Positions 1 to 5,799 are shown, counted from the first letter of the stretch. The stretch: DNA of 7,497 nt from an uncultured Elusimicrobiales bacterium (GCA_910576915.1 CAJTJT010000026.1:1-7497), one strand, 5' to 3'. Numbers and translations are program-made. The notes: generated by a model from the letters alone, not told the origin.

Positions 1-2
1 GC

Positions 3-968
3 CAAGGATTTACGTATGAACCTTCGCCGGATAGTTGTGCGGGAACGCCGCCTCCCCCGGACCCGGAGCCAAAAAGTTGTGCGGGTACGGCGGTAACGGA
101 GCGGGCGTGTACAAGCGGATGCGGAACGGAACACCGTACAGCCACGTGTAATACGGCTACGGGAAATTGGGAATACAGCGCCTGGGATAACAGCTGTACA
201 GCTAAGCCGGCTTCGGAAAGCCGGGAATGCGGGACGGGGTATACTGGAACGCAGACGCGCAGTGCGGTATGCAAAAACGGAGCGTGGGAAATGGGTGACT
301 GGATTGGGACGTGTACACCTGTTAAATCTTGTGACCCGGCAAGTAAACCCGAAGGGACGCAGTCTTGCGGTAATTGCGGTACTCAAACGCGCACTGTAAC
401 TTGCGATACTCAAAGCGGCGAGTGGAAGTCGGGTTCTTGGGGCAGTTGCGGAGGAGAAGGCGAATGTGCCGCCGGAACTACGGAAAACCAAAGCTGCGGC
501 GAAGGGTATTCCGGCCAAAAAACGCGCACTTGCAATACACAATGTAAATGGGGGGCGTGGAACGAAGACTCATGCGGGGATGAAATGGTGTATATGTGGC
601 AGGATTTGGAACAGGCTACATATAATATGACTTTACAAAACTCAGTTTGCTATGGAGGAGCCGTCGTGCCACACGGTTATAAAAAAGACAGGGAAGAAGT
701 TCGGGATACTGTCTGCAGCTCGTCGGATCGCGGGCGCGGCCCTCATTGGGGGCTAAATTCTTGTACCAATAAAGTATGCGACAATGCCCATCTTGGCGAT
801 ACTTGCTATGACTGTGCAAATGTATCCCGGCGTTGTAATGGGTTGCCCTCGGGAGGCGGTGGACGGACGACTGATGTAACAGCCGTGGTTATGCAGAAAA
901 AATGTGTGTATACGAAAAAAGAAACTTCCGGCACGGGTACGGGCGGTTGCCGCGGCCGCGGATGTTGA
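3..968 (+). CDS. Cys-rich repeat protein, probably secreted or surface exposed (5'-truncated)
   Basis: The frame is open from the window edge, so the first ATG at 291 is internal and the real start lies upstream. The visible 321 residues contain 29 cysteines. After a Pro-rich linker (about residues 16-24) come four imperfect repeats of about 40 residues (about 26-191). Each has a Cys, then an Arg in an H-R or Q-T-R type motif, then a Cys, then two Trp followed by Cys. Spacing of Trp, Arg and Cys resembles the layered core of thrombospondin type 1 repeats. The last 130 residues are a different Cys-rich module (10 Cys) that I do not recognise, ending in a Gly/Arg-rich tail closing on Cys. Such Cys density implies disulfides and an extracytoplasmic location. 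The N-terminus, not visible, could carry a signal peptide or a prepilin leader. No function can be assigned. A terminator follows 30 bp after the stop. Confidence 0.85.
   Translation, partial: QGFTYEPSPDSCAGTPPPPDPEPKSCAGTAVTERACTSGCGTEHRTATCNTATGNWEYSAWDNSCTAKPASESRECGTGYTGTQTRSAVCKNGAWEMGDWIGTCTPVKSCDPASKPEGTQSCGNCGTQTRTVTCDTQSGEWKSGSWGSCGGEGECAAGTTENQSCGEGYSGQKTRTCNTQCKWGAWNEDSCGDEMVYMWQDLEQATYNMTLQNSVCYGGAVVPHGYKKDREEVRDTVCSSSDRGRGPHWGLNSCTNKVCDNAHLGDTCYDCANVSRRCNGLPSGGGGRTTDVTAVVMQKKCVYTKKETSGTGTGGCRGRGC
78..575 (+). repeat. Four tandem TSP1-like Cys/Trp/Arg repeats within the Cys-rich protein
   Basis: Residues 26-65, 66-110, 111-155 and 156-191 of the visible protein align as repeats. 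Arg marks are R45, R86, R130 and R175. The following Cys are C49, C90, C134 and C177. Trp pairs are W56/W61, W95/W100, W141/W146 and W183/W186, closed by C65, C104, C149 and C191. The DNA of the copies is diverged, so this is a protein-level repeat rather than a recent duplication. A further Ser-Cys-Ala-Gly-Thr motif at residues 11-15, repeated at 25-29, suggests more copies upstream of the window. Confidence 0.75.
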
Positions 969-997
969 TACTGTACTTTATTTCTCTTTCATCTAAT

Positions 998-1028
998 AAA
1001 AAATCCCCGGTTAGGCCGGGGATTTTTT
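998..1028. terminator. Bidirectional intrinsic terminator between convergent genes
   Basis: This is a perfect 13-bp inverted repeat (998-1010 with 1016-1028) with a 5-nt loop. The stem is six A:T pairs followed by a GC core. It gives a T-run after the hairpin on both strands, so it can end both the Cys-rich gene (+) and the response regulator gene (-). Confidence 0.93.
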
Positions 1029-1053
1029 ATGTCTAAATTACTGAACGGGGGCG

Positions 1054-1983
1054 TCAGGCGCGGCGGTCCATTACGTAGAAACTGCCGTCTTCGTGCTGTT
1101 TGGCCAGGCATTTAAGTTCACTGCCGATGTTGCTTACCATGGCAAACGAAGTCAGCGGTTTTTTTGTGTTGTGCACAATGCCGATACCGATGGACAGAAA
1201 TTTAAAATTTTCCACTTCGCCTTTGCGGTTGGTGGAGGTCATAAATCCCTGGGCGCGGTCCGTTTCGTTGTAAAAAGTCGGGGCCACTTTGTCCGTTTCG
1301 GCGGCGATTTCGCTCGCCACGCTTTCGGCGTATTCAAACGGGCAGACGACGATAAAATCGTCCCCGCCGATGTGCCCCACAAACGCACCGGGCGCTTTGG
1401 CGGCGGCGCGGGTGATAATTTCCGCTTCCGTTTTAAGCACGCGGTCGCCCGCTTCAAAACCGTAGTGGTCGTTAAAAGATTTAAAGTTATTTAAATCGCA
1501 ATACAGCACGGCAAACGGTTTGCCAGCGGCGATTTGCGCTTCCACCCGCGCCTGGATGGACGGGTTGCCCGGCAGGCGCGTGAGCGGATTGGAATCCATT
1601 TTTTGTTTGCTGCGTTTTAACAACAGTTTCACGCGCGCGACGATTTCGTCTTCGTCCGCGGGCTTGGTGAGGTAATCGTCAATATCCAGGCCGAGGCCTT
1701 CGAGCTTGGTGGATTTGTCGGTCACGGCCGTAAAAATAACAATGGGAGTATGCAGATATCCCGTGCGGCTGCGTACTTCTTTTACTACGTCGAAACCCGT
1801 TTTAACGGGCATTTCGTAATCTAAAATTAAAAGGTCGGGGTTTTCTTTATAGGTTTTGTCGATGGCTTCCTGTCCGTTTTCGGCCTGAATGACGGTAAAC
1901 CCGGCATTCGTCAGAATTTCGGACACTAAAAAGCGGATGGCGTGGGAATCGTCCGCCAGTAAAATTTTTGCGTTGTTTTCCAT
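1054..1983 (-). CDS. REC-GGDEF response regulator (probable diguanylate cyclase, variant GGDDF motif)
   Basis: This is a cytoplasmic two-domain signalling protein of 309 residues. Residues 5-124 are a receiver domain with acidic pair D11/D12, phosphoacceptor D55, T85 and K107, all at expected positions. Residues 131-309 are a GGDEF domain opening with the usual N-P-L-T-R-L-P. D163 (metal), N171 and D180 (guanine contacts in PleD) are kept with PleD-like spacing, which argues for GTP and c-di-GMP rather than a Hypr-type cGAMP enzyme. The signature is GGDDF (206-210), with Asp in place of the second-last Glu, so activity is plausible but not certain. The RxxD inhibitory I-site is absent at its usual place (197-200). 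No histidine kinase is nearby, so its partner is elsewhere. There is no Shine-Dalgarno before the ATG; see the promoter entry. It is divergent from the antiporter gene. Confidence 0.92.
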   Translation of the reverse strand: MENNAKILLADDSHAIRFLVSEILTNAGFTVIQAENGQEAIDKTYKENPDLLILDYEMPVKTGFDVVKEVRSRTGYLHTPIVIFTAVTDKSTKLEGLGLDIDDYLTKPADEDEIVARVKLLLKRSKQKMDSNPLTRLPGNPSIQARVEAQIAAGKPFAVLYCDLNNFKSFNDHYGFEAGDRVLKTEAEIITRAAAKAPGAFVGHIGGDDFIVVCPFEYAESVASEIAAETDKVAPTFYNETDRAQGFMTSTNRKGEVENFKFLSIGIGIVHNTKKPLTSFAMVSNIGSELKCLAKQHEDGSFYVMDRRA

Positions 1984-1989
1984 ATGGAT

Positions 1990-2018
1990 ATTTAATTAAA
2001 TATTACGGTTTCGCGCAA
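1990..2018 (-). promoter_or_regulatory. Probable leaderless promoter of the REC-GGDEF gene
   Basis: On the minus strand, TTGCGC (2018-2013), a 17-bp spacer and TTAAAT (1995-1990) end 6 nt before the ATG at 1983. The -10 box is weak, because its second base is T instead of A. The geometry equals that of the three other leaderless candidates in the window. An alternative is TAATAT further upstream (2004-1999), which would give a short leader. Confidence 0.45.
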
Positions 2019-2037
2019 GGGAGGTTTTTCGTATAAT
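2009..2037 (+). promoter_or_regulatory. Probable leaderless promoter of the antiporter gene
   Basis: A perfect TATAAT (2032-2037) lies 6 nt before the ATG at 2044, so transcription should begin at or next to the ATG. The matching -35 is TTTCGC (2009-2014) with a 17-bp spacer. The GGGAGG at 2019-2024 looks like a ribosome binding site but is 19 nt from the ATG and lies inside the promoter spacer. Confidence 0.65.
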
Positions 2038-2043
2038 AAAACC

Positions 2044-3402
2044 ATGACTTATACCATTTTGCTTATCGGTGTTTTGCTGTTTTTGGGGCAGGTGTTTTCT
2101 TTTTTGTTTGAGAAAACGCGCCTGCCGGACGTACTGCCGCTGATGCTCTTGGGGATGTTGTTGGGGCCCGTTTTCCACTTGGCGGGGCCGGAGGATTTCG
2201 GCGGCGCGGGGCAGATTTTTACCACGGTGGCGCTTATCGTGGTGCTTTTTAAAAGCGGGGTGGATTTCCGTATTTTGTCGCTTCGCGGCGCGGTGGGGCA
2301 GGGATTACTGCTTACCACGGTTTGCTTTGCCGTCATCACGCTGACGACGGCGTTTATCACCCAATGGGTGCTCAATATCCCGCAGTTGTACGCGTTTATC
2401 ATCGGCGCGATTGTGGCTGACAATTCCACCGCCGTCATTACGCCGATGCTGGCCAAACTTCAGGTTTCCAAAACCGCCAAAACCGTACTGTTTTTAGAGG
2501 CCAATTTAACGGGCGTTTATTCCATCGTGCTCGCGCTTGCGCTTTTGAGCGTGGCCTCGCACGGCGGGCAGGTGTCGGCGGCGGAGATTTCGCTGCGGGT
2601 GGTAAAATCGTTCGGACTGGGGATTTTGTTTGCGCTGGCGGCGGGCGTGTTTTGGATGGGTATTTTAAATAAAGTGCGCCGGCTGGAAAACGCCATTTCG
2701 CTGACGTTTGCGTTTGTGCTTTTGGTTTACAGCGTAAGCGGGCTTATCGGCGGGGACGGCGCCATCGCCACCCTGGCGTTCGGTGTGGTGGCGGGCAATA
2801 CGCGTTTGGTGCGCCGGCTGTGGCTGAGCAAGTTCGATTTGAGCCATCTGTTGTCTTTAAACCACGGCGAAAAAGCGTTTTTCGACGAAGTGGAATTTAT
2901 TTTAAAAACGCTGTTTTTCGTCTACATGGGCATTTGCATGCGTATCGGGCGGGTGGATCTCTTGGCCATCGGCTTTGCGGTGGCGTTCTTTAAGTTGGTG
3001 TTCCGCGCGCCGGTGGTGAATTACTGCGTATCCAAAAACGTCAGCCGGGGGGATGCTTCCGTTATTTTGGCGATGTGCCCCAACGGGCTTGTCAGCGCGG
3101 TGCTGGCGGCGATGATTGCTTCCCAGCTGCCCGAAGAAGGGGCCGTCATCCAGGATGTTATCTACGCGGTGATTTTCTTTAGCGTGCTTTTGTCCAACTT
3201 AATGTCTTTCCGCATTGAAAAGGGCGGGCTGAAGTGGTTGGGAAAGGCCATGTTCGGCCGCCATAAGCCGGACGAAATCCCCGCGCCGCCGGGGCAAGCA
3301 GCCGCGCTCTCAGAGCCAATCCCGGGAGAAACGGCGCTTATCCCGGAGCAGGATAATCCGCCGCAGGAATCTCCCGCCCCGGGTAGTCCTCCGCAAGCGT
3401 AA
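2044..3402 (+). CDS. NhaP/CPA1-like monovalent cation:proton antiporter family membrane protein, atypical core
   Basis: This is a 452-residue polytopic inner-membrane protein with about 12 hydrophobic segments up to residue 388, then a Pro/Glu-rich, probably disordered cytoplasmic tail (about 405-452). Family-typical stretches are the LPDVLPLMLLGMLLGP region (27-42), LFKSGVDF (68-75), GGDGAIATLAFGVVAGN (236-252), FFVYMG (291-296) and a PNGL (346-349) that matches the usual PRGL. Known CPA1 antiporters exchange Na+ or K+ for H+ using an Asp in a TDP motif and an Asp in an ND or TD motif. Here the corresponding places read D-N-S (126-128) and T-G (156-157), so neither canonical Asp is where expected. 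D126 is one residue earlier. Transport may differ or be lost. No TrkA/RCK domain is present, so it is less like KefB/C. It is transcribed alone, divergent from the response regulator, and ends at a terminator. Confidence 0.85.
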   Translation: MTYTILLIGVLLFLGQVFSFLFEKTRLPDVLPLMLLGMLLGPVFHLAGPEDFGGAGQIFTTVALIVVLFKSGVDFRILSLRGAVGQGLLLTTVCFAVITLTTAFITQWVLNIPQLYAFIIGAIVADNSTAVITPMLAKLQVSKTAKTVLFLEANLTGVYSIVLALALLSVASHGGQVSAAEISLRVVKSFGLGILFALAAGVFWMGILNKVRRLENAISLTFAFVLLVYSVSGLIGGDGAIATLAFGVVAGNTRLVRRLWLSKFDLSHLLSLNHGEKAFFDEVEFILKTLFFVYMGICMRIGRVDLLAIGFAVAFFKLVFRAPVVNYCVSKNVSRGDASVILAMCPNGLVSAVLAAMIASQLPEEGAVIQDVIYAVIFFSVLLSNLMSFRIEKGGLKWLGKAMFGRHKPDEIPAPPGQAAALSEPIPGETALIPEQDNPPQESPAPGSPPQA

Positions 3403-3408
3403 ATTTAA

Positions 3409-3441
3409 ACCCCGCATCCAAGATTGGACGCGGGGTATTTT
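3409..3441. terminator. Intrinsic terminator between antiporter (+) and pilin (-)
   Basis: ACCCCGC (3409-3415) pairs with GCGGGGT (3430-3436). Beyond one A/C mismatch, TCCA (3417-3420) pairs with TGGA (3425-3428) over a 4-nt loop. A short T-rich tail ATTTT follows on the plus strand, and TTTAAATTT follows on the minus strand, so it may serve both convergent genes. Confidence 0.85.
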
Positions 3442-3445
3442 AAGT

Positions 3446-3910
3446 CTAATAACCGTTGATGATTTTGCACATGGATTTACCAATATCCGTTTGGCTCCAG
3501 TTAAAGCACCGCATAATATCCCAGCCCTGTTCACCCAGTGCCAGCGAAATGTGATACAATTCCGTGTCATCCGGGGCGTTTTTTCGCGAGGCTTCAAGGT
3601 AACATGCGTTCTCTCCGCAATATCCTTTATACACAAAGTATTTAGACGCGCACAAGTTTTGTTCGCAATTTAAATTATCAAGGCTGACGGGGCTGTCGTT
3701 TCCAATCATATCTATATTGCGCGGGGGGAACCCGTTATCCAGTACATATAATTCCACATTACTGCGCAAAGAAGAAATAATGCTCAGCGCTTCCGACATG
3801 CGGGCTTTTTCCACCGCTTTGGTATATTGCGGCAGTGCGACGGCCGACAAAATTCCGATAATCAGCACCACCACTAAAAGTTCTATTAACGTAAAACCTG
3901 AATTGTTCAT
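3446..3910 (-). CDS. Type IV pilin-like protein (prepilin with short leader)
   Basis: A 154-residue prepilin. The leader MNNSG is followed by the FTLIELLVVVLIIGILSAVALPQY segment type: cleavage would fall between G5 and F6, with Glu at mature position 5 (E10), as required by prepilin peptidase and for assembly. The hydrophobic N-terminal helix (6-26) continues into an amphipathic helix. The C-terminal globular part has six Cys (82, 87, 98, 103, 135, 148), probably disulfide-bonded outside the cell. I chose the start at 3910 because it gives the proper leader and has AAAGGA (3923-3918) 7 nt upstream. The longer frame from 4033 would put 41 residues in front and run through a terminator. No pilus assembly genes are adjacent, so this is an orphan minor or major pilin. 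It lies downstream of the structured RNA and could be transcribed by read-through or from its own promoter. Confidence 0.93.
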   Translation of the reverse strand: MNNSGFTLIELLVVVLIIGILSAVALPQYTKAVEKARMSEALSIISSLRSNVELYVLDNGFPPRNIDMIGNDSPVSLDNLNCEQNLCASKYFVYKGYCGENACYLEASRKNAPDDTELYHISLALGEQGWDIMRCFNWSQTDIGKSMCKIINGY

Positions 3911-3917
3911 TTTGCGT

Positions 3918-3944
3918 TCCTTTATTGTGTTTGGGCTCAATATA
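3918..3944 (-). promoter_or_regulatory. Candidate -10 box and Shine-Dalgarno of the pilin gene
   Basis: TATATT (3944-3939 on the minus strand) lies just downstream of the RNA terminator and could start a short leader ending in AAAGGA (3923-3918), 7 nt from the ATG. No convincing -35 is visible. The Shine-Dalgarno is what decides the pilin start. This is the only uncoupled gene start in the window with a well-placed ribosome binding site. Confidence 0.45.
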
Positions 3945-3963
3945 ACAAGAAGCAAAACCGGGC

Positions 3964-4020
3964 AAACAAAAACGGCTGTTATATTTGAGCCTATCGAAGT
4001 AACCCAAATAATAACAGCCG
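3964..4020 (-). terminator. Intrinsic terminator ending the structured RNA (helix P6)
   Basis: The 5' arm is 4020-4002 and the 3' arm is 3990-3973, giving 18 pairs with one bulged base (4010) and two G-U pairs next to the loop. The tail is TTTTTGTTT (3972-3964). The 11-nt loop contains the 9-nt element complementary to 4126-4118. The stem ends 62 bp before the pilin ATG, so it would also control read-through into the pilin gene. Confidence 0.85.
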
Positions 4021-4213
4021 TGGCTCCCGCCATATAAAAATATGGCAGGAAGCACTCAACACAGTATACCCAAGGGATCAGCTCGGATATACTGTGTCTA
4101 AAACGACTGTTTTTGGCCTTCGATAGTGCCTTTGGTATCCCAAAAGCTCTCCGTATGCTGTATACGGTTCCAAAAACAGAATTAAATTGTATGTAAGCCG
4201 CGTCTAGGGCTTA
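3964..4213 (-). ncRNA. Highly structured RNA of unknown class, upstream of the pilin, with terminator-loop pseudoknot
   Basis: Read 5' to 3' on the minus strand. P0: TAAGCC (4213-4208) with GGCTTA (4199-4194). P1: CTGTTTTTGG (4179-4170) with CCAAAAACAG (4116-4107), enclosing P2 (4167-4162 with 4156-4151, 6 bp) and P3 (4147-4140 with 4135-4128, 8 bp, GATA loop). P4: 16 bp (4097-4082 with 4074-4059). P5: 15 of 16 pairs (4055-4040 with 4035-4020, TTTT loop). P6: an 18-bp bulged terminator stem followed by TTTTTGTTT. The P6 loop CTTCGATAG (3999-3991) is a perfect complement of the linker CTATCGAAG (4126-4118) between P3 and P1. Seven of the stem pairs are G-U on this strand and would be A/C mismatches on the other, which fixes the transcribed strand. 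No open frame is plausible inside. By eye it is not tmRNA, RNase P, 6S, SRP RNA or a riboswitch I know. It may be a stand-alone sRNA or a leader controlling the pilin. The 5' end may be about 4228-4238. Confidence 0.72.
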
Positions 4214-4244
4214 GTTTTTTACTCCTTTCCGATAAATATAATTT

Positions 4245-4273
4245 ATTATAAAAACTTTTATGCCGTTTGACTA
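4245..4273 (-). promoter_or_regulatory. Candidate promoter of the structured RNA
   Basis: On the minus strand TAGTCA (4273-4268, 4 of 6 to TTGACA), a 17-bp spacer and a perfect TATAAT (4250-4245) predict a start near 4238. A second -10-like TATATT (4240-4235) could give a start near 4228. The region is strongly AT-rich compared with the flanking genes. Confidence 0.55.
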
Positions 4274-4285
4274 CTCTTTTCCTGT

Positions 4286-4304
4286 ATAAAAACGCCCCGG
4301 GGGC
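4286..4304 (-). terminator. Probable terminator of the murI-pgeF operon
   Basis: Directly after (and touching) the pgeF stop, the minus strand reads a short GC-only hairpin (GCCC/GGGC, 4-5 bp, 4304-4294) followed by GTTTTTAT. The stem is short, so efficiency is uncertain. It would separate the operon from the RNA promoter immediately downstream. Confidence 0.5.
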
Positions 4305-4996
4305 TACGGCTTGTAAATAAACGAGAGCAGGTTCTGCCGGATGTGGTCCCGCCGCCAGGAAAAGAAGTTTTCTTTGTCCCCGCAGGTGCAGTAATACGGC
4401 GTTTTGATATCCGCCGCGGTCAGCCCCGCCAGTTGGAGCTGTAAACTGATTTCCGCATTCAAATCGACGAAAATTTTGCCTTCTTTGCGCAGTACGCTTC
4501 CGGCGGAAAACTGCCGCGCGGCGTCTTCCTGCACTTCAAAACAGCAGCTTTGGATATGCGGCCCGGCCCAGGCGGAAATAACGCCTTGTGCACCCGCGTC
4601 TTTCATCGCCAGCGCCGTTTTGTACGGCAGTTGCGCCGCCACGCCGCGCCAGCCGCAGTGGGCCAGCGCAAAGACGGAGGCGGTTTCGTCCCACAGAAAA
4701 AGCGGTACGCAGTCGGCGGTTTGGATCGCTCCGCCCCAGCCGCCGCAGGAAAATACCCACGCGTCGGCATCTTCTTCCGGGCGGCTCTGCAGGCTGAGTG
4801 CGTCCGCGTCCGAAGCGATATGGATAATCCGGTCCGAGTGAGTCTGATGAAAGTGTAAAATTTTATCCTGCGCTACGCCCAGTTGGCCGAATACGGCGTT
4901 TTGGTTGGAAATATCCCGCATGTCGCCCGCGTGGCGCGATACGGTCCCGCCGATGAGGCCTTCGGAGAGCATGCGGTTGTCGGCATATATATTCAT
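4304..4996 (-). CDS. pgeF: Peptidoglycan editing factor PgeF (YfiH / multicopper-like laccase-fold, DUF152)
   Basis: A 230-residue cytoplasmic protein, full length for the family. Signature stretches are HFHQTHSDRI (48-57), TADCVPLFLWD (93-103), AHCGWRGVAA (112-121), AGPHIQSCCFEV (144-155) and CTCGDKENFFSWRRD (203-217). H53, C96 and H113 are the likely zinc-binding residues of the active site. In E. coli YfiH/PgeF removes wrongly incorporated L-Ser from UDP-MurNAc peptide precursors and keeps the stem-peptide composition correct. Homologues were earlier named laccase or purine-nucleoside phosphorylase/deaminase, and some have nucleoside phosphorylase activity. The ATG overlaps the murI stop by four bases (ATGA), so translation is coupled and no separate ribosome site is needed. 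Pairing with murI supports the peptidoglycan role. Confidence 0.92.
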   Translation of the reverse strand: MNIYADNRMLSEGLIGGTVSRHAGDMRDISNQNAVFGQLGVAQDKILHFHQTHSDRIIHIASDADALSLQSRPEEDADAWVFSCGGWGGAIQTADCVPLFLWDETASVFALAHCGWRGVAAQLPYKTALAMKDAGAQGVISAWAGPHIQSCCFEVQEDAARQFSAGSVLRKEGKIFVDLNAEISLQLQLAGLTAADIKTPYYCTCGDKENFFSWRRDHIRQNLLSFIYKP

Positions 4997-5793
4997 ACGT
5001 TTAATTTTTTAAGGCGCACCGCGCCGATTTTGTCCGCCAGCAGGCACCCGGCCAACCGTTTGAAGCGGTGCGGGTCGTCGCTGGCGAAAACGGTCAGTTT
5101 GCCTTTGCCTGTTTGGGCGGCCTGGCCGTTGCCGGTTAAAAAGGTTTGTACGGCTTCGGCCAGGGTGTCGGCCGAGTCCACAAGCGTCACTTTTTTGCCT
5201 AAAATCCGGGAGATGACGGGTTTTAATACCGGGTAATGCGTGCAGCCTAAAATCACCGTATCCGCCCCGCTTTTGGAAACAGACGCCAAATACGTTTCGG
5301 CCGTCAGCCGCGCGGCGGGCGTTTGGGCCCAGTTTTCTTCTACAAGCGGCACGAACAGCGGGCAGGCCTGCTGGAATACTTCCGCTTGTTTGTTGCGTTT
5401 TAAAACGGCTTTGGGATAGGCGCGGCTTTTGACGGTGGCTTCTGTCCCGAGTACGGCAATTTTGCCGTTTCGGGTGGTTCGCACGGCTTTTTCAGCCCCC
5501 GGTTCAATAACGCCCATGACGGGAACGGAAATTTGTTTGCGCAGTTCGGCCAGCGCCAGGGCGGAAGCCGTATTGCAGGCCACCACAATTAATTTTACGC
5601 CCTGTTCCTGCAAAAAGCGCGCGATGGCGAGGGAAAAGCGCGTCACCGCGTCTTTAGATTTGCTTCCGTAGGGCACGTTGGCTGTATCGCCGAAATAGAT
5701 TAAATCTTCCTTGGGCAGACGCCGGCGCAGCGCACTCAGAATGGTGAGCCCGCCCAGGCCGGAATCAAAAACGCCGATGGCTTGTTTTGTCAT
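4993..5793 (-). CDS. murI: Glutamate racemase
   Basis: Converts L-glutamate to the D-glutamate used by MurD for peptidoglycan stem peptides; cofactor independent and cytoplasmic. The 266 residues match the normal family length. The N-terminal GVFDSGLGGLTIL (7-19) carries D10 and S11. Then come DTANVPYGSKS (36-46), the first catalytic Cys in ACNTAS (C73), the VIEPG loop (95-99), and the second catalytic Cys in GCTHYP (C184, with H186). All are intact, so the enzyme should be active. It is the first gene of a two-gene operon with pgeF (4-bp overlap). The ATG has only AAGG 2 nt upstream, too close for a ribosome site, and a perfect TATAAT 6 nt upstream, so the messenger appears leaderless. Confidence 0.97.
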   Translation of the reverse strand: MTKQAIGVFDSGLGGLTILSALRRRLPKEDLIYFGDTANVPYGSKSKDAVTRFSLAIARFLQEQGVKLIVVACNTASALALAELRKQISVPVMGVIEPGAEKAVRTTRNGKIAVLGTEATVKSRAYPKAVLKRNKQAEVFQQACPLFVPLVEENWAQTPAARLTAETYLASVSKSGADTVILGCTHYPVLKPVISRILGKKVTLVDSADTLAEAVQTFLTGNGQAAQTGKGKLTVFASDDPHRFKRLAGCLLADKIGAVRLKKLNV

Positions 5794-5799
5794 ATCCTT

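Noticed and set aside
291..968. ATG at 291 as the true start of the Cys-rich gene
   Set aside because: The same frame is open to the window edge and upstream residues contain the first repeats, so the start is outside the window.
2019..2024. GGGAGG as Shine-Dalgarno of the antiporter gene
   Set aside because: It is 19 nt from the ATG, no in-frame start lies at a proper distance, and it overlaps the inferred promoter spacer.
3446..4033. Longer reading of the pilin gene starting at 4033
   Set aside because: It would place 41 extra residues before the prepilin leader and translate through the terminator hairpin; the ATG at 3910 has a good ribosome site and gives the correct short leader.
3964..4213. 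Retron msr-msd, tmRNA, RNase P, or transposon end as explanation of the inverted repeats
   Set aside because: No reverse transcriptase or transposase is nearby; there is no CCA-type tRNA-like end and no RNase P core motif; the G-U pairs show selection on a minus-strand RNA rather than on DNA symmetry.
4404..4841. Plus-strand open frame opposite pgeF, and similar frames opposite murI, the kinase and the GGDEF gene
   Set aside because: These are shadows of well-supported genes on the other strand, caused by GC-rich codon use; the peptides have no recognisable motif and no promoter.
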